DNA of 64,000 nt from Bacillus_I endophytica_A (GCF_026790145.1 NZ_JALAMS010000003.1:1-64000); one strand, 5' to 3'. Shown: positions 51,653 to 60,783, counted from the stretch's first letter. Made by a program: numbers and translations. Notes: generated by a model not told the origin, from the sequence alone.

Positions 51653-52372
51653 TTAAGATGGATTTGTCGACCATAAACCAGCTGTTTTCATAACAACTCT
51701 TGGATGAAGTTTCAATCCTGCAACTAGAATATCAGCTAAATCTTCTGGTTTGATCATTGTCTCAGGATCATTATTAATAAGACCAATCTCCTTCGCCATA
51801 TCTGTTGCAACAGTACTTGGTGTAAGAGCTGTAACACGGATATTATGCTTTCTTACTTCAAGCATAAGAGATTCTGTTAAACCTAGAACACCAAATTTAG
51901 AAGCACTATAAGCACTTGTAGCAGGTGCACCTTTTTGACCAGCTGTTGAAGCAATATTTACAATGTCTCCTGATTTTCGTTCGATCATTTCAGGGAGCAC
52001 TGCGCGCGTTACATTGTAAACACCCATTAAGTTGACGCGGATAATGTTTTCCCATTCTTGTGGATCAAGATCAAGAAATCCACCGAATTTTGAGATTCCT
52101 GCGTTGTTTACAAGGATATCAATTGCGCCTAGGTCTGATTTAATGTGCTCAACAGCATGTTCTACAGCTTCAAGCTCAACAACGTCTGCTGTTGCTGCTG
52201 AAACTTTAATATCATACTCTGCAAGTTCAGCACTCACTTTTTCAAGGTTTTCAATTGAGCGTCCGATTAAACCTATGTTTACGCCTTCTTTAGCTAAAGC
52301 AATAGCAGTAGAGCGTCCAATGCCTCTACCTCCGCCTGTGATAATGGCTGTTTTTCCTTTTAATGAAATCAT
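51653..52372 (-). CDS. yoxD: Short-chain dehydrogenase, YoxD-like 3-oxoacyl-ACP reductase
   Basis: A 239-aa classical SDR. The nucleotide-binding GGGRGIG is at 13-19, NNAG at 89-92, and the catalytic Ser142, Tyr155 and Lys159 in IASTAG and YSASK. The ending KTAGLWSTNPS closely resembles B. subtilis YoxD. The true substrate is uncertain: FabG-type activity is only the family name. It is transcribed alone leftward, divergent from the cdaR-like gene. Confidence 0.85.
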   Translation of the reverse strand: MISLKGKTAIITGGGRGIGRSTAIALAKEGVNIGLIGRSIENLEKVSAELAEYDIKVSAATADVVELEAVEHAVEHIKSDLGAIDILVNNAGISKFGGFLDLDPQEWENIIRVNLMGVYNVTRAVLPEMIERKSGDIVNIASTAGQKGAPATSAYSASKFGVLGLTESLMLEVRKHNIRVTALTPSTVATDMAKEIGLINNDPETMIKPEDLADILVAGLKLHPRVVMKTAGLWSTNPS

Positions 52373-52578
52373 GGTATCATTCCTTCTTATTCATTTGAGA
52401 CATCGATTATAAAAGACTGTTGTGCTTTTTACAACTTTTGTGCCTTGCCCCTGTGCCGTTTTATAGGATGTGCTAAAGAAACAGGGATTAAACATCTCTC
52501 TAAACTTCTATATTCTTTTTATTTATTGTTTCTCCTCTATATGGTAGATTGAAGAAAAAAATAAAGGGAGGGAAATCG

Positions 52579-53688
52579 ATGCTGTTTCTAACCCATGAAT
52601 TAGCACAAGAGATTGTAGAGAGAACAATGAAAATTTTAAATCGAAATATTAATGTGATGAACAGTAAGGGAATTATTATTGGTTCTGGTGATCAAACCCG
52701 AATTAATCAGCTTCATGTTGGAGCTTTACTTGTTCTAAAGAATGAAGAAAGCATTGAGTTAGATCAAGTGAAAGCATCAGAAATGAAAGGATCAAAACCA
52801 GGCATTAACCTCCCAATCTATTTTAATAATCAGCCTGTTGGAGTGATTGGAATTACAGGTGAACCCCATGAAATTCAAAACTATGCTCAGCTTGTTAAAA
52901 TGGCAGCTGAACTTGTATTGGAGCAGTCTGTTTTATTAGACCGAGTGCAGTGGAAGGAAAGGCTGCAAAGTGAAATTGTGAACCAACTTATTTCAGGAAT
53001 ACAAATGAACGAAAACGGGATAAGAGAGCGATTAGAATTTCTTGGCGTAAACCTTAGTAAATCAAGAGTAGCAGTGGTGCTTAAACAATCAACTAGAATA
53101 GACATTTCTAATCATAAAATCATTCGTGCACTTCGCTATGAATTATCCCAAGAAGACCTAATTGGAGTTACGATTAATGATGACATTATTATACTGAAGA
53201 ATGTCATCAACGAGACAGATTTTAGAAGCTGGCTCTCTCTATTTAAAAAGTGGATCAATAAATATGACAACACACTTGTAATAGGGACAGGATTTGTTGT
53301 GGATGATTTGTTGGATGTGAAATCTTCTTTTCAGTATGCAAAAAAGGCAATTGAAATTGGTCAGAAGCTTCAGCCGGAAAAGTGCTTTTATCACTATGAA
53401 GAGTACCAGCTTGAAATTTCATTGTCACAGCTTACAAGTAGTAAGGAGATGTTCCATTTTTATCATAGACTGATTGAAAATGATAAAAATGGAGAGCTGA
53501 TTAAAACACTAGAGATATACCTAGAAGAGAGTGGGGAATTAAACAAGGTGGCTGAGCGCCTATTTATTCACCGCAATACATTAAGATACCGACTTGAACG
53601 GATTTTAACCATAACAGGAAAAGATCCAAAAAACATGAAAGATGTTATGGAACTGTATATAGCAAAACTTTTAAATGATCTTACATAA
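52579..53688 (+). CDS. cdaR: CdaR-family sugar-acid regulator
   Basis: A 369-aa regulator. The N-terminal sugar-diacid-recognition domain (about 1-135) starts MLFLTHELAQEIVERTMKILNRNINVM. The C-terminal PucR-type helix-turn-helix has LFIHRNTLRYRLERI. E. coli CdaR activates galactarate, glucarate and glycerate genes. The next two genes are a GntP permease and glycerate kinase, so it most likely responds to glycerate or a related acid. The ATG follows GGGAGGG. Confidence 0.9.
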   Translation: MLFLTHELAQEIVERTMKILNRNINVMNSKGIIIGSGDQTRINQLHVGALLVLKNEESIELDQVKASEMKGSKPGINLPIYFNNQPVGVIGITGEPHEIQNYAQLVKMAAELVLEQSVLLDRVQWKERLQSEIVNQLISGIQMNENGIRERLEFLGVNLSKSRVAVVLKQSTRIDISNHKIIRALRYELSQEDLIGVTINDDIIILKNVINETDFRSWLSLFKKWINKYDNTLVIGTGFVVDDLLDVKSSFQYAKKAIEIGQKLQPEKCFYHYEEYQLEISLSQLTSSKEMFHFYHRLIENDKNGELIKTLEIYLEESGELNKVAERLFIHRNTLRYRLERILTITGKDPKNMKDVMELYIAKLLNDLT

Positions 53689-53707
53689 TTGTGCAAATGC
53701 ACAATTA
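53686..53707. promoter_or_regulatory. Palindrome overlapping cdaR stop, candidate CdaR operator
   Basis: Arms TAATTGTGCA and TGCACAATTA around AA form a perfect ten-bp inverted repeat that begins in the cdaR stop codon, 109 bp before gntP. There is no T run, so an operator is likelier than a terminator. Confidence 0.6.
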
Positions 53708-53759
53708 TGAAGACGAGATTTTGTTCATATTTCATCACTCTTCACAATGATACTCAACA

Positions 53760-53773
53760 AGTAAACGCTTACA
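53760..53773. promoter_or_regulatory. CRE (CcpA) site before gntP
   Basis: The minus strand reads TGTAAGCGTTTACT, matching TGWAANCGNTNWCA except at the last base. It sits 43 bp before gntP, so CcpA bound here should repress the glycerate genes when glucose is present. Confidence 0.7.
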
Positions 53774-53815
53774 ATTTAAGTGACATCCGTGAGAAAGAAG
53801 GGGAAGGGAGCTTTA

Positions 53816-55084
53816 ATGGATATGACAGTAAGCGTATGGGGAGCGATTAGTGCCTTAATTATTGCGATTGTTTTAATCTTAAGGAAAGTACCTCCAGCAT
53901 ATGGGATGGTCGCTGGTGCATTAATCGGTGGACTAATTGGTGGAGTAAATATTACAGATACAGTTACATTGATGATGGAAGGCGCACAAGATATTATCTC
54001 AGCAGTGCTGAGGATTATGGCAGCAGGGGTTTTAGCAGGAGTGTTAATTGAATCAGGTGCTGCATCTTCGATTGCTGAAACCATTGTTAAAAAGCTAGGT
54101 GAGAAACGGGCACTGCTTGCTTTAGCATTAGCAACAACCATTTTGACAGCTGTTGGGGTTTTTGTTGATGTAGCAGTTATTACTGTTTCTCCGATTGCTC
54201 TAGCCATTGCAAAAAGAGCGAATTTATCGAAAACAGCAATCTTGCTCGCAATGATTGGAGGGGGGAAGGCGGGGAACATTATGTCACCAAACCCAAATGC
54301 GATTGCAGCTGCAGATGCCTTCAAGGTGCCTCTTACATCTGTTATGGTAGCAGGCGTTATTCCAGCTGTTTTCGGCCTATTTATAACTTATATTTTAGCT
54401 GAAAAGTTGGCAAATAAAGGTTCATTTGTTGAAAGTAAAGAAATTGAAATGAAGGACAATGCAAAAGCTCCGGTATTTATCACAGCTTTAGTTGCTCCAA
54501 TTGTTACGATTATTTTGTTAGCACTTCGCCCGCTTTTCGGGATTAATATTGATCCAATGGTCGCTTTACCAATTGGGGGGATTGTGGGCGCAATTGCGAT
54601 GAGAAAATCTAAACATATTAATACATATGCTATCTCTGGCTTAAATAAAATGTCAGGCGTGGCTATCATGCTATTAGGAACAGGAACATTAGCAGGAATT
54701 ATTGCAAATTCAGAGTTGAAAGATGTTGTAACACAAGCTTTAAGTGCTTCAGGACTGCCTCCTTATCTACTAGCACCAGCCTCTGGGATTTTCATGTCGG
54801 CAGCAACTGCTTCTACAACAGCAGGAACAGCTGTAGCAAGTACTGTGTTTAGTAGCACAATTGTTGGATTAGGTGTATCGGCACTAGCAGGAGCAGCTAT
54901 GGTACACGCAGGAGCGACTGTTCTTGACCACTTGCCACATGGGAGTTTCTTTCACTCTACAGCGGGAAGTGTCAATATGAATATGAAAGAAAGGCTAAAG
55001 CTAATGCCTTATGAATCTCTAATTGGTCTCACGCTTGCCATTGTTTCTACCCTTATCTTTGGTGTATTTAAGTTATTTGGATAG
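53816..55084 (+). CDS. GntP-family permease (probable glycerate/gluconate)
   Basis: A 422-aa permease with about 12 membrane segments and GntP traits: VFVDVAVITVSPIALAIAKR, GGGKAGNIMSPNPNAIAAAD and SAATASTTAGTAVAS. The start is the ATG after GGGAAGGGAG. The neighbours cdaR and glycerate kinase point to uptake of glycerate or a sugar acid. It is followed by the kinase after 44 bp. Confidence 0.88.
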   Translation: MDMTVSVWGAISALIIAIVLILRKVPPAYGMVAGALIGGLIGGVNITDTVTLMMEGAQDIISAVLRIMAAGVLAGVLIESGAASSIAETIVKKLGEKRALLALALATTILTAVGVFVDVAVITVSPIALAIAKRANLSKTAILLAMIGGGKAGNIMSPNPNAIAAADAFKVPLTSVMVAGVIPAVFGLFITYILAEKLANKGSFVESKEIEMKDNAKAPVFITALVAPIVTIILLALRPLFGINIDPMVALPIGGIVGAIAMRKSKHINTYAISGLNKMSGVAIMLLGTGTLAGIIANSELKDVVTQALSASGLPPYLLAPASGIFMSAATASTTAGTAVASTVFSSTIVGLGVSALAGAAMVHAGATVLDHLPHGSFFHSTAGSVNMNMKERLKLMPYESLIGLTLAIVSTLIFGVFKLFG

Positions 55085-55128
55085 TTATGGACTATAAAAA
55101 AATAGATGTGAAAAGGGAGATGAATAAA

Positions 55129-56286
55129 ATGAAAATTATCATTGCTCCTGACTCTTTTAAAGAAAGCTTATCTGCATTAGAGGCTGCTGATGCAATCGAA
55201 AAAGGGTTTAAGGAAATCTTTCCAGAAGCTTCTTATGTAAAGCTTCCAATGGCCGACGGTGGGGAAGGAACGGTGAGATCGTTAGTTGATGCAACAGGGG
55301 GAATAATTGAGAAAAGAACAGTGACAGGTCCTTTAGGAGAGGAAGTCGAGGCTTTCTTTGGTTTAACAGGAGATCGAGAAACAGCCATCATTGAAATGGC
55401 GGCTGCATCTGGTCTACATCTTGTTCCACATGAAAGAAGAAATCCACTTATTACTTCAACAAGAGGAACAGGAGAATTAATAGAAGCTGCCCTTGATTTG
55501 GGTGTCAACCACATTATTATTGGCATTGGCGGAAGTGCAACAAATGACGGTGGAGCAGGTATGCTGCAAGCTTTAGGTGCTAAGCTATTAGATCAAGAAG
55601 GAAAAGAAATTGGTCCTGGCGGTGGGGAAATTGCAAAGCTTTCAACAATAGATTTACAACACTTTGATGCGCGAATTAAAGATGTTCAAATTGAAGTAGC
55701 GTGTGATGTAGATAATCCTTTAACAGGAAAGAGAGGAGCGTCGGCTGTTTTTGGTCCTCAAAAAGGTGCTACTCCTGAAACGATTGATATTCTTGATAAT
55801 AACCTTGCACATTTTGCCGATATTGCCGAAGAAATGTTAGGAATATCATTTCGAGAAATTAAGGGAAGTGGGGCAGCTGGAGGAATTGGAGGAAGTTTGT
55901 TTGCTTTCCTGAACGCACAATTAAAAAGAGGGATTGATATTGTTTTAGATGCCGTAGATTTTGAAGAGCATGCAAAGAAGGCAGACCTTATTATTACAGG
56001 AGAAGGAAGAATTGATAGTCAAACGATATACGGCAAAACACCGATTGGGATAGCAAAATCTGCCAAAAAATATGGAGTTCCTGTCATTGGATTTGCGGGT
56101 TCACTCTCTGAAGATAGTGAAGTTGTACATGAACATGGAATCGATGCATTATTTACAATTGTTCCATGTGTAACTTCCCTTTCTGATGCTATTGAAAATG
56201 CGGAAGGATACATGAAGAGAGCAGCGAGAAATGTTGCCGCTTCAATCAATATTATGAACTCTTTATCAATAAAAACCGTTGATTAA
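55129..56286 (+). CDS. glxK: Glycerate kinase
   Basis: A GarK/GlxK-type kinase phosphorylating D-glycerate (2-kinase branch), feeding glycolysis. The product is 385 aa. MKIIIAPDSFKESLSA opens the protein. LPMADGGEGT, IIGIGGSATNDGGAGMLQALG and LIITGEGRIDSQT are characteristic. The ATG has GGGAG at nine bases; upstream ATGs lie on the ribosome binding site. Last gene of the cdaR-gntP-glxK unit. Confidence 0.93.
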   Translation: MKIIIAPDSFKESLSALEAADAIEKGFKEIFPEASYVKLPMADGGEGTVRSLVDATGGIIEKRTVTGPLGEEVEAFFGLTGDRETAIIEMAAASGLHLVPHERRNPLITSTRGTGELIEAALDLGVNHIIIGIGGSATNDGGAGMLQALGAKLLDQEGKEIGPGGGEIAKLSTIDLQHFDARIKDVQIEVACDVDNPLTGKRGASAVFGPQKGATPETIDILDNNLAHFADIAEEMLGISFREIKGSGAAGGIGGSLFAFLNAQLKRGIDIVLDAVDFEEHAKKADLIITGEGRIDSQTIYGKTPIGIAKSAKKYGVPVIGFAGSLSEDSEVVHEHGIDALFTIVPCVTSLSDAIENAEGYMKRAARNVAASINIMNSLSIKTVD

Positions 56287-56316
56287 AGCCAAACAATGAA
56301 TTTGTTTGGCTTCTTT
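56286..56316 (+). terminator. glxK terminator
   Basis: AAGCCAAACAA / TTGTTTGGCTT arms with a short loop and a T-rich tail. Confidence 0.85.
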
Positions 56317-56378
56317 TAATTGTGATATGTTATAATTTGGTATATACAATATCACTTCTTTTAAAGGATGTGAGACGG

Positions 56379-56540
56379 GTGAACTTTTTAGCAACTAAAG
56401 ATCCACTTGGACGTTACTCGAAAGCAGATCTATACTTTTATAAAGTACTAGACGTGCTGAGTTTCCGAAAATCTATCTATACAAAATTAAAAATAAAGTC
56501 TATTGAAACATATTTAGAAGCTAGATACAATAGCTATTAG
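56379..56540 (+). CDS. Unknown 53-aa basic protein
   Basis: A short gene with its own extended -10 promoter (TGTTATAAT ending at 56336), a GTG start ten bases after AAAGGA and its own terminator. The product, NFLATKDPLGRYSKADLYFY through IETYLEARYNSY, is rich in Lys and Tyr and has no membrane segment. I do not recognise a family. The dedicated signals argue that it is real. Confidence 0.6.
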   Translation: MNFLATKDPLGRYSKADLYFYKVLDVLSFRKSIYTKLKIKSIETYLEARYNSY

Positions 56541-56541
56541 T

Positions 56542-56577
56542 AGAGGACCTTGTGAGTTTAAAGGTCCTCTTTTTTTA
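56542..56577 (+). terminator. Terminator of the small gene
   Basis: AGAGGACCTT / AAGGTCCTCT arms with a nine-base loop and T7. Confidence 0.9.
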
Positions 56578-56747
56578 TTCTTAATTATGGTAAGAAGTGG
56601 CTAATGATAACGTTCTTTGATAAAATAAACGAGCAAGCTGTCACTTTTCTACATTTTAAAGTGTGGCTTTTTCATAGTATATTGACTCTTATATTGAGAA
56701 TAATCATGAAAGAAAGCGATAAAAAACTATATTTGAGGGAAGTTATA

Positions 56748-58004
56748 ATGGCAAAAAAACAACAAAAATCCAGATACTTTGCAGGTATTTCACTAGGAAT
56801 TATGGGTATAGGGTTTCTGGCAACCCTTCCTTTTCAAGATTCTATTATTGGCAAACTTCTACAAGGAGGATTTGAAGCGGGTCTTGTTGGGGGACTTGCG
56901 GATTGGTTTGCTGTCACAGCTCTTTTCCGCCATCCACTTGGTATTCCTATCCCACATACGGCACTTCTTCCTAAAAACCGTGATAAGATGGTGCGTGGAG
57001 CCATTGCAATGGTTGAGAATAATTGGCTGACAAAAGAGAGTATTAAAGGGAAAATTGGACAGATCACATTTACAGACAAGCTTTTTCCACTCCTAGAGCG
57101 AGAACTGGCATCAGAAGGTGTTTATAAAGCAACTCAATCGGGACTTAAACATGCTGTTGATAAAGTGGATTTAGACCAAATTTCTATTTTCATTGAAAAA
57201 GAGTTAAAAAAATACATCTCATCTGTAGATGTTACTATTTTTGTAAAATCTCTAACAGATCAAGTTGTAAAAAGAAATCTAGATGAAAAAGCAATAGACT
57301 ATATTTTAGCTGAAGTAGAAAAATGGATTTCTAAAGAAGATACAAGACATAAAATTGGCGTAATGGCCAAACAATTTCTTGATAACACAGAGTCAGATGG
57401 ATTTTTAAAAATGGCAATGAGCTCTTTTAGTAGTTTTATCAATGAGGATAAGCTCGGAAAAATCCTTCAGCCTTTTCTTCTTGAAAAGATCGTTCTCCTC
57501 CAAGATAAGGATAATCCTTATCGGGGACTTATTTTAAATCGTATTCGCCAGGAAATTAACGGTGTTTCAGATCGTGAAGAGCTTATGGCTGAAATCAATC
57601 AATGGAAAGATAAAACAGTTCAAAACATTGAAGCTTCGGACAAAATAAAAGCTGTTTTAGAGCGATATAAAGATAAACTTCATAAAATGCTAGAGGATCA
57701 AGCGTTTATTGAAAAACATGTGTTCTCAGCTGTAAAAGAACTTATTGAGAAAACGAAGAGTGATGAAGAAAAAGTCAACGCAATTGAAACATGGATTCAC
57801 AGACAAGCTTCTTCTTTTATTGAAAATAATCATTCTAAAATTGGTAGCCTTGTGAAAGAAAACCTTGAAAGATTAGACAATGATACGCTTATCCATATGG
57901 TAGAAACAAATGTTGGTAAAGATCTACAGTGGATTCGCGTCAATGGAGCTCTCTGTGGGTTCTTGATTGGTCTTGTTTTATCTATATTTAAGCTTGTTAT
58001 ATAA
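56748..58004 (+). CDS. DUF445 membrane-associated protein
   Basis: A 418-aa protein of the DUF445 (YjiN-like) family. A membrane segment near 15-35 and another at the C-terminus (CGFLIGLVLSIFKLVI) enclose the signature GGFEAGLVGGLADWFAVTALFRHPLGIPIPHTALLPKNRDKM and a long helical, lysine-rich cytoplasmic region. The start MAKKQQKSRYFAG follows GAGGGAAG; the longer frame adds 48 residues without a site. The function is unknown. Confidence 0.88.
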   Translation: MAKKQQKSRYFAGISLGIMGIGFLATLPFQDSIIGKLLQGGFEAGLVGGLADWFAVTALFRHPLGIPIPHTALLPKNRDKMVRGAIAMVENNWLTKESIKGKIGQITFTDKLFPLLERELASEGVYKATQSGLKHAVDKVDLDQISIFIEKELKKYISSVDVTIFVKSLTDQVVKRNLDEKAIDYILAEVEKWISKEDTRHKIGVMAKQFLDNTESDGFLKMAMSSFSSFINEDKLGKILQPFLLEKIVLLQDKDNPYRGLILNRIRQEINGVSDREELMAEINQWKDKTVQNIEASDKIKAVLERYKDKLHKMLEDQAFIEKHVFSAVKELIEKTKSDEEKVNAIETWIHRQASSFIENNHSKIGSLVKENLERLDNDTLIHMVETNVGKDLQWIRVNGALCGFLIGLVLSIFKLVI

Positions 58005-58006
58005 AC

Positions 58007-58049
58007 AAAACTCCTGTGGCTTTTTGCGGACCGCAGGAGTTTTATTTTT
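58007..58049. terminator. Terminator between DUF445 gene and the convergent membrane gene
   Basis: AAAACTCCTGTGG / CCGCAGGAGTTTT arms with one G-U pair, flanked by A-rich and T-rich runs. Confidence 0.88.
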
Positions 58050-59143
58050 TATAAAGATTGTTCACTACGCTGTATTTGGTTTGTTTTAGGGTGTGCAATA
58101 GAGCTAAAAAAGAGCATTAAAAGTTCAGCAAGACATAAGGACAGAATAACCCAAATGCCCGTTAATAATGTAGTATGCTGAACAATTGCTTGAAGTTTTG
58201 ATGAAGGTTCAACATAAGAAGTGAAAGTATAAAACATAGCAAACGTAAACAATCGGCTCCATTGCGATACATCGTACGTTAGAATACCTTCTCGAATTCC
58301 ATATAATTTAATGCGCTCATACATGCGATAAATTTCAATTCCTTCAACAAGAAAAAACATAAGACAAGCAAGTACCCAAATGAATAAAATCATTTCTGGA
58401 TTGATGGCTTGAGACGTTATACAGGCGAGCCCTGTAATCGATAAAGCTCCATGAAGAATACAATTAGTATTATTCCAATGTGTAGCAACTCTCCCAGTAG
58501 AAGATCGACTGACATAGCGTTTAGCTATAAAAAAGAGGCTAATACAGTAAAGAAGAATTCCCGTTGTGACTAAGCAAACATTGAGTATTTGCGGTAAATC
58601 AATCCAGACGGTATTTAACAATAGTACAATTGATTGGGTACTCACTGTTGTAAGAAGCAAAATTCCGTGAGCTTTTTTCAGGAGTTGAGCTCTTTGGGAG
58701 ATTAGGAGTGTTTTTATGCAAATGAAAATATACATAGTCCACAAACCACCATTGAAAAGGGAAAGTATCTTTGCAACGAAAAGCAAGTCAGTAAAATGTT
58801 TCGCAAGCAAAATACCGGAAATTGAAGTGCCAGCAATCCACGTTCCCATTCCAAATCGATTTAAAGGGTCATTATAGTGTTTTTCAATAAATTTATGATG
58901 AAAAAGTGAAGTTGAAATAGAAATGAAAAAAGAAATCCAAAGAGAGAAGATAATGATACTCATAACTTTTCCATAGCCTAATGTAAAAAATTTAGAACCA
59001 AAGTAGTTTGATAAGGCTCCTTCTGTAATAATTCCTAAAGCCATCACAATTGCCATTGTTGATGTTTTAATATAAACTTCTTTCATTATTATAAAAGAAG
59101 TTATAAGAGCAGAAAGAATGATTAGTAAAATAAAATATAGCAT
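58049..59143 (-). CDS. Ten-segment membrane protein, possibly TDT/SLAC1-like
   Basis: A 364-aa strongly hydrophobic protein with about ten membrane segments and short loops. FGMGTWIAGTSISGILLAKHF loosely resembles the first segments of the tellurite-resistance/dicarboxylate transporter and SLAC1 anion-channel families, but I cannot confirm this. The N-terminus lies in the membrane at once. It stands alone in a leftward unit, and the substrate is unknown. Confidence 0.6.
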   Translation of the reverse strand: MLYFILLIILSALITSFIIMKEVYIKTSTMAIVMALGIITEGALSNYFGSKFFTLGYGKVMSIIIFSLWISFFISISTSLFHHKFIEKHYNDPLNRFGMGTWIAGTSISGILLAKHFTDLLFVAKILSLFNGGLWTMYIFICIKTLLISQRAQLLKKAHGILLLTTVSTQSIVLLLNTVWIDLPQILNVCLVTTGILLYCISLFFIAKRYVSRSSTGRVATHWNNTNCILHGALSITGLACITSQAINPEMILFIWVLACLMFFLVEGIEIYRMYERIKLYGIREGILTYDVSQWSRLFTFAMFYTFTSYVEPSSKLQAIVQHTTLLTGIWVILSLCLAELLMLFFSSIAHPKTNQIQRSEQSL

Positions 59144-59236
59144 AGATCCTCACCATCATTTGAAATATGTGTAAGCTTTAATGTTTTTATTGTAACATGG
59201 TATGCATGAAAATTGGGGAGGGGGAGGAATGCTTAC

Positions 59237-59269
59237 AAAAAAGCTCGTTGCTATAAGCAACGAGCTTTT
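59237..59269 (-). terminator. Nitroreductase gene terminator
   Basis: AAAAGCTCGTTGCT / AGCAACGAGCTTTT arms with a three-base loop, immediately beyond the nitroreductase stop. Confidence 0.9.
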
Positions 59270-59272
59270 AGA

Positions 59273-59950
59273 TTAAATCCACTCTACGATACTTTCTAAC
59301 ATTTGTCTCGATTTAGGGCGAGGATCATTTAGACGATATCCAAAAGCAACTGTGCAAGCGAGACTAAAACCTTTCTCTGGCATCACACCTTCTTCGATAA
59401 GTATTTTTTCTGCCTTCTCTTTATCGAAACCTTCAATAGGACAAGAGTCGATTCCAATCATTGCAGCAGACGTCATCATATTTCCCATAGCAATATAAGT
59501 TTGACGAGCTGCCCATTCAAACATTTGCTCATCGTATTTAGTTAATTCAAAATCATTTTCAATAAAATTGCGGTATGCCTTTCCTCTACCTTCCACAGCT
59601 TCATTAGGAAGAGCGTGCACATCTTTCATCATTCCTTGAATGTAATCTGAATCAGGAGCTAAACTGTCTTTTGTGCGAGCAAGAAACACAACAAAGTGAC
59701 TTGCTGTTGGTAGCTGCTTTTGAGCTCCCCATGAAACAGCTCTTAATTTCTCGCGTATTTCTTCATTTTGAACTACAATAAATTTCCATGGTTCAAATCC
59801 AAATGAAGAAGGGGAAAGTCGCCCTGTTTCTAGAATGAAATTAAAGTCATCTTCTGAAATTTTCTTTGTTTTATCAAACTCTTTACTAGCATGTCTATAT
59901 TGATAAGCATTTAAGATTTCTTCTTTATTAAAGGTTGGTTTTGTAGCCAT
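59273..59950 (-). CDS. NAD(P)H-dependent nitroreductase family protein
   Basis: A 225-aa FMN-binding oxidoreductase close to B. subtilis YfkO. RHASKEFDKTKKISEDDFNFILETGRLSPSSFGFEPWKF, WGAQKQLPTASHFVVFLAR and GIDSCPIEGFDKEKAEKIL mark the family. The second of two adjacent ATGs gives the best spacing from GAGAGG. It is divergent from an HxlR regulator, which very probably controls it in response to quinones or electrophiles. Confidence 0.92.
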   Translation of the reverse strand: MATKPTFNKEEILNAYQYRHASKEFDKTKKISEDDFNFILETGRLSPSSFGFEPWKFIVVQNEEIREKLRAVSWGAQKQLPTASHFVVFLARTKDSLAPDSDYIQGMMKDVHALPNEAVEGRGKAYRNFIENDFELTKYDEQMFEWAARQTYIAMGNMMTSAAMIGIDSCPIEGFDKEKAEKILIEEGVMPEKGFSLACTVAFGYRLNDPRPKSRQMLESIVEWI

Positions 59951-59983
59951 CATTATCCTCTCCCTTTTTCGTTTTATAGGTAG

Positions 59984-60040
59984 AGTATAGTACACATAAA
60001 CAATAAATATAAGTACGCACATTTTTGTGGTATAGTATCA
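59984..60040. promoter_or_regulatory. Nitroreductase/HxlR intergenic operator region
   Basis: The 120-bp divergent spacer contains AGTATAGTAC (59984-59993), an imperfect dyad between GTACACATA and TATAAGTAC (59990-60016), and GGTATAGTATC near 60029-60039. Repeated AGTA/TACT half-sites are the pattern HxlR-family proteins such as YodB bind. Confidence 0.45.
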
Positions 60041-60070
60041 AAAAAGGTACTGTAGAAAGAAGGTGTCCGT

Positions 60071-60448
60071 ATGAATGAAAAGGAATCAAACTTAGCCTTT
60101 CTTGGGAGATATTCATGTCCTGTTGAAGCAACAGTTGATGTTATTGGCGGGAAATGGAAGAGTGTTATTGTTTATCACTTACTTAATGGAACAAAACGAT
60201 TTAATGAATTAAAAAGACTCAACAAAGGAATTACACAGCGAATGCTTACACTTCAACTTCGGGAACTAGAAGCTTCAGGAATTGTTCATAGAGAGATTTA
60301 TCGTCAAATTCCTCCTAAAGTGGAATATTCCTTAACTGAGTTTGGAAGATCTCTAGAACCGCTCATTTTATTTATGAGAAATTGGGGATTAGAGAATATG
60401 GAAAAGGTATTAGAAAACAGAGAGAAGCATGAAACAAATCAATCCTGA
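60071..60448 (+). CDS. HxlR-family transcriptional regulator
   Basis: A 125-aa winged-helix protein. It has a conserved N-terminal Cys16 in RYSCPVEATVDVIGGKWK, the residue that senses electrophiles in YodB-like members. LKRLNKGITQRMLTLQLRELEASGIVHREIYRQIPPKVEYSLTE completes the family core. AGAAGGTG lies before the ATG. It is divergent from the nitroreductase gene. Confidence 0.93.
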   Translation: MNEKESNLAFLGRYSCPVEATVDVIGGKWKSVIVYHLLNGTKRFNELKRLNKGITQRMLTLQLRELEASGIVHREIYRQIPPKVEYSLTEFGRSLEPLILFMRNWGLENMEKVLENREKHETNQS

Positions 60449-60578
60449 AGGAGTTAGAACATATTTTAAAAAGAGGGTATTCATTTGGAAAACAAGTTTA
60501 TTTACACGTGGAACGTTTCAATAATTTCTCCTTTTAATTTTCTTTTCTCCCCTTTTCACAAAGGGCTATCAAGAAAAG

Positions 60579-60737
60579 GTGCCCTTATCTGTTTTCGTCT
60601 TTTTTCTGATTACTTTCATTAAGGCATTGATTGAGGGGGTTATCATAAAAAGAATAGAAAATAAACATCAGATGTATAGTAGGATGTGGAGATTGTTGAT
60701 TAACATCAGTGTTCATGTTCTGTTTTGTTTACTCTAA
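60579..60737 (+). CDS. Possible 52-aa membrane peptide or gene remnant
   Basis: From a GTG, an open frame reads PLSVFVFFLITFIKALIEGVIIKRIENKHQ... ending INISVHVLFCLL. That is two hydrophobic stretches around a basic middle. The frame is open for about 15 hydrophobic codons further upstream, so this may be the tail of a decayed membrane protein. The AAGAAAAG site is weak. A strong terminator begins at the stop. The rest of 60449-60780 shows no other gene. Confidence 0.3.
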   Translation: MPLSVFVFFLITFIKALIEGVIIKRIENKHQMYSRMWRLLINISVHVLFCLL

Positions 60738-60765
60738 GCCTAATCAATATTGATTAGGCTTTTTG
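60737..60765 (+). terminator. Terminator upstream of siderophore operon
   Basis: AGCCTAATCA / TGATTAGGCT arms with a four-base loop and T5. It ends whatever is transcribed from the HxlR gene side. Confidence 0.85.
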
Positions 60766-60783
60766 TTTGCTATTAAGAAAGGA

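Noticed and set aside
52032..52412. 126-codon frame antisense to the yoxD-like gene
   Set aside because: Shadow of a conserved SDR; Ser-rich composition and no start signal.
53776..54324. 182-codon open frame antisense to the GntP permease
   Set aside because: Low-complexity translation rich in A, I, P and S, no ribosome binding site, and full overlap with a clear transporter gene.
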